NCBI GenBank assembly: GCA_913052045.1
Contig: CAJXDJ010000073.1
Location: forward strand, 1-5,602
DNA length: 5,602 nucleotides
Origin: an uncultured Dehalococcoidia bacterium
Lineage (GTDB): Bacteria; Chloroflexota; Dehalococcoidia; Lucifugimonadales; GCA-2712585
Direction of reading: 5' to 3'
Shown: piece after piece, positions 1-4,338 of the stretch
How the letters are laid out: every line of letters begins with the position of its first letter
How positions within the stretch are numbered: the stretch's first letter is position 1
The notes under the pieces: model-generated
The model's input: the letters and a program-made list of their open reading frames with translations, nothing else
The model's database searches: none
What the model was told of the DNA's origin: nothing
Translations under genes and position numbers: made by a program

Positions 1-747
1 GACTTTGTAATAATAGAAAATGAACACGCCGGCATGGATTTTCAAGAGCTTCGAATTTCTTTGCAGTTTCTCCTTGATCGCAGGAGAATTCAAGCAGGAG
101 AAATTAATGAAGTTTACCCTACTCCACTTGTCAGGGTGTCGCCAAACGCAGAAGAGATATCGAGTAACCAGTGGGTTATAAAACAAACCCTTGACCTAGG
201 AGCATTCGGATTATTGATACCAAAATTAGAAACAATTGAAGCAGCGCAACAACTTGTGGATCTTTGCCGCTATCCTGTTGAAAATGCCAAAGGTGACCTA
301 CCATCAGAAGGTAAGAGAGGTTGGGGTCCAAAACGAGCTGCCCGATATTGGGGTTTGTCTATAGACGAGTATGTTAAATCATCAACGTTATGGCCCTTGG
401 ATCCCCAAGGTGAGTTGTTGATTATTGGTATCTGTGAGTCTGCTCTAGGTTTGCGAAATCTCCCAGATATCCTTAGTCAAGTAAAGGGTATAGGGGCAGT
501 GTTAGTTGGACCTGGTGATTTGGCAGCATCCCTGGGTCTAGCGGGGGAAATGAATCATCCTACCGTGGAAAGCGCTGTCATGAAAATTGGACAAATATGC
601 AAAGATTATGGAGTTCCAGCAGCTATAAATGCATCGTCCCCTGAGGAAGTGGAAGCTCGTCTCAGCCAGGGATTCCGGATTCTTCAGAATTTTCAGTTGG
701 GTAGTAATTCTGCTCTAACCAAAGGGTTGGAGATGCGTATTCCTTAG
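1..747 (+). CDS. HpcH/HpaI-family 2-oxo acid aldolase (5' end outside window)
   Basis: The frame is open to base 1. The first ATG (position 34) is not the true start, because the codons before it read DFVIIENEHAG, the conserved strand carrying the family's active-site His. Counting from base 1, 248 residues are visible. His9, Arg45 (in PLVRVS), Glu146 (in GICES) and Asp173 (in GPGDLAASLG) match the catalytic His and Arg and the two metal ligands of class II HpcH/HpaI aldolases, with the usual GAxGLLIPKLET segment between them. The family cleaves 2-oxo-hydroxy acids to pyruvate or a related oxo acid plus an aldehyde in the cytoplasm, using a divalent metal. A longer loop at about residues 90-140 (RGWGPKRAARYWGLS, then WPLDPQGE) marks a non-canonical subgroup, so the substrate is unknown. 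About 15-30 N-terminal residues are probably missing. The stop overlaps the stop of the convergent gene by 4 bp. Family assignment is secure. Confidence 0.93.
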   Translation, partial: DFVIIENEHAGMDFQELRISLQFLLDRRRIQAGEINEVYPTPLVRVSPNAEEISSNQWVIKQTLDLGAFGLLIPKLETIEAAQQLVDLCRYPVENAKGDLPSEGKRGWGPKRAARYWGLSIDEYVKSSTLWPLDPQGELLIIGICESALGLRNLPDILSQVKGIGAVLVGPGDLAASLGLAGEMNHPTVESAVMKIGQICKDYGVPAAINASSPEEVEARLSQGFRILQNFQLGSNSALTKGLEMRIP

Positions 748-2186
748 AAGTCATTGGGGTAGGCGGCATAACTGTAGAGTAAGTCGGCCATAGACTGTTC
801 CAGTTCTATTAATCCGCCCACGTTGCCGTCTCCTTCAACGACCAGGAATTCGTTGGCAGCTGAGTGACCACTCGCGTATCCCATCCCAGTGGCTCCAAGT
901 ACTTTTAGACCTAATAGCTGGCTGAAAAATCCCATTGGGCCGCTAGCTCCTTTTCTGGGCCAAACGGTAGGTTCAATATTCCATTTTTCGAATACCCGCA
1001 AACCTGCCTGGGCTATGTCGTCGTTCACACTTAATTTTTGGGGAGGGACAGCCATAAGGATTTTTATTGTAACGTCATTGAATCCGTGTTTGTCGAGATG
1101 TTTACGGATTTTGTTGGCGATATCGTTTGGTTCAAGATTTGGAGGGAGTCGGTGATCGATTGTACAGTACGCGGCGTTAGGCAGAGTCCACAGTAGGGTG
1201 CCCGGGCCGGTATATCCTGCTCTTAATCCGTTGATGTTCATGGTTGGCTGGAAACAATAGCGATGAAATAGGTCGCTTCCACGTTCTCCGTTAATAAAAT
1301 GCTCGACGTGACCAGGCGCCAAACTTGGGATGGCTCTTTCCTCTCGCCCTTTATATTTCTCAGCAAGCCTATTAATGAGAGTTAAATCCCCGTCATCGGC
1401 GGAAATGAGTCCATCGTAAAAACCTTCTACTTTCACACGATTAGTGTCTGGGTCAAAAAGACTTTCCAACACCTTAACCATTCGCCATACTGGATTATCG
1501 ACCACACATTGTGCAGATGAATGGACTGGACCTCCGCTTGGGCCTTTACCCCATGAATCCCCCGAGCACTCTAATTCTATATGTAGATTGCCTTTGTTGC
1601 CCAGAAACAAGGTTACATCTCCATTGACGTTTTGACATGCTCCTGGCACGATACAGGCATCGGCATTGCTTAAGTGATGCCGGTATTTCTCTATAATCAT
1701 TGGAATGTGTTCACTTCCAACAAACTCCTCACCTTCGGCTACAAACATGAGGTTCACAGGGAGGTTACCGTCCACAGCTTTTATAGATTCTAAAGCGTTT
1801 AAAAATGAAATAAATCCACCCTTTGCGTTGGCACCCCTGCCATATACCACTTTCTTGAAAGGATCATGGCTTGAGACGACCGCGTCGAATGGGTCTACAT
1901 TCCATCCAGTTCCTACTATATTTGTGTCAAAGTAGCTGTAGACAGCTAGGGTTTTGGGGGCGCCGGCATCATAGTATCCCCAAACAGATGGTATAGCTCC
2001 AGTTTCTATAATTTCAGCTTCTTTACAGCCTAATTGTTGGAAATACTTTAATTGGAGCTTGGCGGCCGCATCCATCCCAAGATTCTCTGCACTTACACTT
2101 GGTTGTGCCATAAATTCCCTAACTCTGCCGAGATGTTCTTCAAAATGGGAAGAAATATGCTCGTGGGTCTCTATACGTTTATTCAT
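744..2186 (-). CDS. M20-family peptidase/deacylase-like protein with degenerate metal site
   Basis: This 480-residue protein has the M20 layout and normal family length. The N-terminal catalytic half carries LAVYSYFDT (80-88), YGRGANAKGG (115-124) and FVAEGEEFVGS (148-158). A lid/dimer domain spans roughly 200-360, and the catalytic fold returns with GHSAANEF (440-447). M20 enzymes are dizinc or dicobalt amide hydrolases such as carnosinases and ArgE/DapE-type deacylases. Here the ligand positions are altered: Tyr85 for the His of GHxD, Asn120 or Ala121 for the bridging Asp, Phe155 for the second Glu of the EE pair, and no Asp in DACIVPGA (176-183). The C-terminal His441 is shifted one residue relative to NE. 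Asp87 and the general-base Glu154 remain. It may be a non-hydrolytic relative or an enzyme with a different site. ATG is preceded by AGAGGA with 6 nt spacing. It lies 56 bp downstream of the ABM gene on the same strand, probably co-transcribed. No signal peptide is seen. Confidence 0.88.
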   Translation of the reverse strand: MNKRIETHEHISSHFEEHLGRVREFMAQPSVSAENLGMDAAAKLQLKYFQQLGCKEAEIIETGAIPSVWGYYDAGAPKTLAVYSYFDTNIVGTGWNVDPFDAVVSSHDPFKKVVYGRGANAKGGFISFLNALESIKAVDGNLPVNLMFVAEGEEFVGSEHIPMIIEKYRHHLSNADACIVPGACQNVNGDVTLFLGNKGNLHIELECSGDSWGKGPSGGPVHSSAQCVVDNPVWRMVKVLESLFDPDTNRVKVEGFYDGLISADDGDLTLINRLAEKYKGREERAIPSLAPGHVEHFINGERGSDLFHRYCFQPTMNINGLRAGYTGPGTLLWTLPNAAYCTIDHRLPPNLEPNDIANKIRKHLDKHGFNDVTIKILMAVPPQKLSVNDDIAQAGLRVFEKWNIEPTVWPRKGASGPMGFFSQLLGLKVLGATGMGYASGHSAANEFLVVEGDGNVGGLIELEQSMADLLYSYAAYPNDF

Positions 2187-2242
2187 GATAGATCCTCTAA
2201 TTTTTGATTATTTTGAATGATCCTTTAAGGGTGAATTATCAG

Positions 2243-2581
2243 TTACCATTTCAGCAGGCTGGGTTTCTGATGTTCCCACCCTTCATCTGACGGGAAAAGA
2301 GTTTCCATTTCCACTCTTTCAGGAGGACCATCGAACCACGGCTCGACCGTAGATCTCCATTTAATGTAGTGGGGGGAACTCCTATGTGCTTCTAAAGCTG
2401 CATTGTCTCGGTATACTTCGTAGAGGTGTATGGTGTTCTGTGTGGAAGAACTTTTTAGAACGTCGAAACGGAAGCAACCGTCTTCGTCACGAACTGACCC
2501 CTTTCCGTCGTCGTATACCGCATCGACAAAACGATCAAAGAACCCCGATTTAATTCTTATTGTCACAAATATAGAAATCAT
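2243..2581 (-). CDS. ABM-domain protein, LsrG/YgiN-like
   Basis: This 112-residue cytoplasmic-type protein has the single ferredoxin-like ABM (antibiotic biosynthesis monooxygenase) domain. Visible motifs are the N-terminal strand ISIFVTIRIKSG, then EDGCFRFDVLKS (33-44), HLYEVYRDNAALEAH (52-66) and SSPHYIKW (68-75). The pattern FDVL...YExYxDxxAxxxHxxxPHY resembles LsrG, the phospho-AI-2 (P-DPD) isomerase, more than quinol monooxygenases, with His66 and His71 as likely active-site residues. The tail after residue 95 is longer than in LsrG. ABM domains do many jobs (oxidation, isomerisation, heme cleavage), so the reaction is not assigned, and no lsr kinase or transporter is present to support AI-2 processing. 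ATG is preceded by AAAGGAG at 2594-2600, with rather long 12-nt spacing. A strong leftward promoter lies just upstream. The gene probably heads an operon with the M20 gene. Confidence 0.88.
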   Translation of the reverse strand: MISIFVTIRIKSGFFDRFVDAVYDDGKGSVRDEDGCFRFDVLKSSSTQNTIHLYEVYRDNAALEAHRSSPHYIKWRSTVEPWFDGPPERVEMETLFPSDEGWEHQKPSLLKW

Positions 2582-2617
2582 TTGCTTTTAGTTCTCCTTT
2601 CTACAGCGTACGCACAA

Positions 2618-2646
2618 ATTATATCAAGCTGCGCCGTATAGGTCAC
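2618..2646 (-). promoter_or_regulatory. Leftward sigma70-type promoter for the ABM-M20 operon
   Basis: On the minus strand a perfect -10 box TATAAT (2618-2623) is preceded, after a 17-bp spacer, by GTGACC (2641-2646), which matches 4 of 6 bases of TTGACA. Transcription would begin near 2611, giving a leader of about 30 nt that contains the AAAGGAG site. Spacing and position are what a housekeeping promoter for this gene would need. This is a sequence prediction only. Confidence 0.62.
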
Positions 2647-2655
2647 CCGTTGTTG

Positions 2656-2676
2656 ATGAGGCTCATGACAGGTCAT
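2656..2676. promoter_or_regulatory. Nested palindromes over the rightward -35: candidate operator
   Basis: Two perfect short inverted repeats share bases here: ATGAG-G-CTCAT (2656-2666) and ATGAC-AG-GTCAT (2665-2676). The second covers the predicted -35 box of the CoA-transferase promoter and lies about 20 bp beyond the -35 of the leftward promoter. A repressor bound here would block the rightward promoter and might influence both. No regulator gene is in the window and the motif matches no operator I recognise. Confidence 0.35.
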
Positions 2677-2693
2677 TACCCCTGTGGTAGCAT
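2665..2693 (+). promoter_or_regulatory. Rightward extended -10 promoter for the CoA-transferase
   Basis: ATGACA (2665-2670, 5 of 6 matches to the -35 consensus) is followed by a 17-bp spacer and TAGCAT (2688-2693, 4 of 6 matches). A TG dinucleotide at 2685-2686 forms an extended -10. Transcription would start near 2700, just ahead of the GGAGG ribosome-binding site. This start point would exclude the in-frame GTG at 2684 from the message. Predicted from sequence only. Confidence 0.5.
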
Positions 2694-2710
2694 TACTCAA
2701 ATTATCATTT

Positions 2711-2715
2711 GGAGG
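2711..2715 (+). promoter_or_regulatory. Ribosome-binding site GGAGG that sets the CoA-transferase start
   Basis: GGAGG lies 7 nt before the ATG at 2723, an ideal spacing. The frame is open farther upstream to a GTG at 2684, but that codon has no comparable site, would add 13 residues that fit no family motif, and overlaps the predicted -10 region. The ATG at 2723 also places LEGVRVLDLGR at the very N-terminus, as is normal for the family. Confidence 0.85.
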
Positions 2716-2722
2716 CATCTCT

Positions 2723-3913
2723 ATGCCTACTGCAGCGCTCGAAGGAGTTAGGGTTTTGGATTTGGGTCGTTATCAAGCAGGCCCTAGAGCTAGTCTGGTA
2801 ATGTCCCGGCTTGGTGCGGAAGTCATAAAAATTGAAAAACCAGGTGGTGATGAAAGTAGAGATCATGGCCCATTTGTTAGAGGGCAAAGCGCCTATTGGG
2901 TCCAGTATAATTCTGGAAAAAAGAGTGTTGGCATAAATTTGAGATCTGATGGTGGTAAGGATATTCTACGGCGATTAGTCAAAGTTAGTGATGTATTGGT
3001 CCAAAACTTCAGGCCAGGGACAATGGATAAAATGGGTTTTTCCTATGAAACCCTTAAAGCATTAAATAAGAGGATAATCATGGTAAACGTATCAGCTTAT
3101 GGACAATATGGTCCCCATCGAGATCGCATCGGCTTCGACCCCATAGGGCAGGCAATTAGTGGGATGATGATGTTGAATGGGTTTGAAGGTATGCCTCCTA
3201 TTCGCACTTTCAACCCAGTTATAGACCGAATCACCTCTCTTCATGCGGCCATTGGGACTCTAGCAGCGTTGTACGAACGACAAGTGTCGGGTGAGGGGCA
3301 GTGTGTTGATGTATGTCTTGCTGATACCGGATACACTATGACCGAGATACAATGTTCGGCGTTTTTGGGCCAGGGCATAGATACCAAAAGACAAGGTAAT
3401 GGAAGGGGAGTCTCCAATATATATAAGACAAAGGATGGCTGGATATTACTATCTGCTCAATCAAATAATATCTGGCCGCGGTTTTGCGAAATTATTGGTG
3501 AACCCACTTGGATCAATGACCAGCGGTTCACTACTAGGGAGGGGAGGGAGGCCAACGAATCTGTAATTGAAGAAAAATTAATTGCTTGGTTTCAAGAACG
3601 AAGTACTAAGGAATCAGAAGAGCTAATCTCTTCAGTTGGCATTCCTGTAAATGCTGTGAATGATATTCCTGGGGCCACCAAAGATCCCCATTTGCTTGAT
3701 AGGGAGCTTTTGGTAGAAGTACCAGATCCTATTGCTGGGACGATGTATGTTTCAGGCCATAATATAAAGTTGAGTCGTAGTGCACCTAGGATAGGGCCGG
3801 CTGCCGTACCAGGGCAACATACGAAGGAAGTTCTAACGGGATTGCTTGGAATGAATTCTAGGGAAGTCCTGGAACTCGAACAAAAAGGGGATTTATATAC
3901 TTCTGCTTCTTAA
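2723..3913 (+). CDS. CaiB/BaiF family (family III) CoA-transferase
   Basis: This is a 396-residue protein of usual family length. Family III enzymes move CoA between carboxylic acids through an aspartyl-CoA intermediate and form interlocked dimers in the cytoplasm. Visible motifs, numbered from the ATG at 2723: LEGVRVLDLGR (6-16) starting the Rossmann fold, LGAEVIKIEKPGGDESR (30-46), VLVQNFRPGTMDKMG (91-105), VSAYGQYGP (123-131), FNPVIDRITSLHAA (163-176) with Asp168 at the catalytic aspartate position, ALYERQVSGEGQCVDV (182-197), and the C-terminal GPAAVPGQHTKEVL (358-371). All expected landmarks are present and nothing is truncated. The donor and acceptor acids cannot be read from sequence; relatives use formyl-, carnitinyl-, succinyl- or 2-methylacyl-CoA. 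It is divergent from the ABM gene across a 141-bp control region and convergent with the RNA locus downstream. Confidence 0.95.
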   Translation: MPTAALEGVRVLDLGRYQAGPRASLVMSRLGAEVIKIEKPGGDESRDHGPFVRGQSAYWVQYNSGKKSVGINLRSDGGKDILRRLVKVSDVLVQNFRPGTMDKMGFSYETLKALNKRIIMVNVSAYGQYGPHRDRIGFDPIGQAISGMMMLNGFEGMPPIRTFNPVIDRITSLHAAIGTLAALYERQVSGEGQCVDVCLADTGYTMTEIQCSAFLGQGIDTKRQGNGRGVSNIYKTKDGWILLSAQSNNIWPRFCEIIGEPTWINDQRFTTREGREANESVIEEKLIAWFQERSTKESEELISSVGIPVNAVNDIPGATKDPHLLDRELLVEVPDPIAGTMYVSGHNIKLSRSAPRIGPAAVPGQHTKEVLTGLLGMNSREVLELEQKGDLYTSAS

Positions 3914-3965
3914 TATGCTGATACTACTTATACCCATTAGCCCTTAACATATAAGCGACACTTAA

Positions 3966-3990
3966 CAAAAAAGAAGCCCGCAGGGCTTCT
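3966..3990 (-). terminator. Rho-independent terminator, leftward
   Basis: AGAAGCCC (3972-3979) and GGGCTTCT (3983-3990) form a perfect 8-bp stem closed by a 3-nt loop. On the minus strand the stem runs into six T residues (3967-3972), the first of which is also the last base pair. On the plus strand the stem is followed by CTATTGG with no T tract. It is therefore built mainly for leftward transcription, which fits the RNA locus to its right. It may weakly stop rightward readthrough from the CoA-transferase, which shows no other terminator. Confidence 0.85.
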
Positions 3991-4018
3991 CTATTGGCAA
4001 TACTTATCGGGTGAGTCG

Positions 4019-4050
4019 CTGGCTAGTTCTTGCTATTAGCATCAAGCCAG
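4019..4050 (-). other. Small hairpin in the 3' part of the RNA locus
   Basis: CTGGCT (4019-4024) and AGCCAG (4045-4050) form a 6-bp stem. Its loop contains a further TGCT/AGCA pairing (4031-4034 with 4038-4041). It sits between the long stem and the terminator, and is reported as one element of the proposed fold. Confidence 0.4.
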
Positions 4051-4059
4051 AGACCGAGC

Positions 4060-4162
4060 CAGGGCGATGACAGGCACTTGCCCGAACCCGAATTGCTTGC
4101 GTGGTATGCTAGTTGGTCTTTATCGAGGTATCGAGTTCAGACAGGTACCTGCCATCGCCCTA
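4060..4162 (-). repeat. Long imperfect inverted repeat: 32-bp stem of the candidate RNA
   Basis: Bases 4131-4162 pair with 4060-4091 around a 39-nt loop (4092-4130). As minus-strand RNA there are 25 Watson-Crick pairs, 6 G-U pairs and a single C-A mismatch, with no bulges. As plus-strand RNA the six G-U pairs would become A-C mismatches and only the one mismatch would become G-U, so the stem is far better on the minus strand. A tandem 8-mer (TATCGAGG then TATCGAGT, 4121-4136) lies at the loop junction and could allow a shifted register. It might instead be a non-autonomous mobile element or a DNA cruciform, but no target duplication or terminal transposon motif is visible. Confidence 0.7.
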
Positions 4163-4182
4163 CTTGTTAAATCATAATCCAT
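4120..4182 (-). CDS. Possible 20-residue peptide inside the structured RNA
   Basis: On the minus strand AGGAGGTGA (4186-4194), a nine-base match to the anti-Shine-Dalgarno sequence, sits 3 nt before ATG at 4182; the GGAGG core is at 6 nt spacing. The ORF reads MDYDLTSRAMAGTCLNSIPR and stops at TAA (4120-4122). A TGA lies in frame just upstream of the ATG. The peptide has no hydrophobic stretch, signal or recognised motif, so it does not look like a type I toxin or membrane peptide. Codons 8-18 coincide with the left arm of the long stem, so ribosome movement would unfold the stem. Either the peptide is real, or the ORF is a translation-coupled switch, or the ribosome-binding site match is chance. 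The initiation signal is the only coding evidence. Confidence 0.3.
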   Translation of the reverse strand: MDYDLTSRAMAGTCLNSIPR

Positions 4183-4197
4183 TCTTCACCTCCTGGG

Positions 4198-4214
4198 GGG
4201 CTAACACTGAGCCC
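4198..4214 (-). other. Hairpin just upstream of the AGGAGGTGA site
   Basis: AGCCC (4210-4214) and GGGCT (4198-4202) face each other in a perfect 5-bp inverted repeat with a 7-nt loop. In the minus-strand RNA it ends four bases (CCCC spacer, including its flank) before AGGAGGTGA, so it could affect ribosome access to the small ORF. Confidence 0.4.
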
Positions 4215-4227
4215 GCTTTATAAAATT

Positions 4228-4239
4228 CCGACTCGTCGG
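4228..4239 (-). other. 5'-proximal GC hairpin of the RNA locus
   Basis: CCGAC and GTCGG pair perfectly around a 2-nt loop, or as 4 bp with a 4-nt loop. In the minus-strand direction it is followed by AATTTTATAA, so it could act as a weak terminator for readthrough from the amidase gene or as the first stem of the RNA. The T tract is too short for a confident terminator call. Confidence 0.35.
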
Positions 4240-4248
4240 TAGGCCGAT

Positions 4249-4276
4249 GGTATATAACACGTTTACTATATGTCAA
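4249..4276 (-). promoter_or_regulatory. Leftward promoter driving the candidate RNA
   Basis: A perfect -35 TTGACA on the minus strand (4271-4276) is followed after 16 bp by TATACC (4249-4254, 4 of 6 matches). A TATATA at 4251-4256 is an alternative -10 with a short 14-bp spacer. The start would be near 4243. It lies between the amidase stop (4339) and the structured region, as expected for an independent RNA gene rather than an amidase 3' tail. Confidence 0.5.
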
Positions 4277-4338
4277 GTTTGATTAGGGTTAATTTATCCG
4301 AATCACTGAGACTTGAGTATGCTAAGGATTCCGGTGTA

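Larger units (their letters stand above)
3966..4243 (-). ncRNA. Candidate structured RNA of about 275 nt, family not recognised
   Basis: The gap between two convergent genes holds a full leftward unit: a promoter with a perfect -35 (4249-4276), an estimated start near 4243, and a strong terminator ending near 3966. Reading leftward, the RNA would fold as hairpin CCGAC-GA-GTCGG (4228-4239), hairpin GGGCT-7nt-AGCCC (4198-4214), a perfect ribosome-binding site with a 20-codon ORF, a 32-bp imperfect stem with a 39-nt loop (4060-4162), a CTGGCT/AGCCAG hairpin (4019-4050) and the terminator stem. Six of the seven non-Watson-Crick positions in the long stem are G-U in the minus-strand RNA, which favours this strand. 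I compared it by eye with 6S RNA, tmRNA, RNase P RNA, SRP RNA, T-box and common riboswitches and saw no match. No gene lies downstream on this strand within the window, so a cis leader is unlikely. The ends are estimates. Confidence 0.6.

Noticed and set aside
34..36. ATG as the aldolase start
   Set aside because: The codons before it in the same frame encode the conserved active-site segment IIENEHAG, so the gene begins before the window.
889..1935. Three rightward ORFs antisense to the M20 gene
   Set aside because: They are shadow frames of a conserved gene, with low-complexity Pro/Ser/Thr-rich products and no initiation signals.
2191..2228. Near-identical 10-mers GATCCTCTAA and GATCCTTTAA upstream of the M20 gene
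   Set aside because: Two short AT-rich copies that partly reflect the ribosome-binding site; too little to call an operator.
2684..2722. GTG start giving the CoA-transferase 13 extra residues
   Set aside because: It has no ribosome-binding site, overlaps the predicted -10 region and adds no family motif. The ATG at 2723 has GGAGG at 7 nt and fits the family N-terminus.
4092..4130. Pseudoknot between the long-stem loop and 3' sequence (AGACC with GGTCT, CAAGC with GCTTG)
   Set aside because: Each match is only 5 bp and the two cross each other, so chance cannot be excluded without covariation data.
4228..4239. Hammerhead-like core (CGACGAGTCGGAA on the minus strand)
   Set aside because: It resembles CUGANGA...GAA only in part: the essential U is C, and the bases form a simple hairpin with no three-stem junction.
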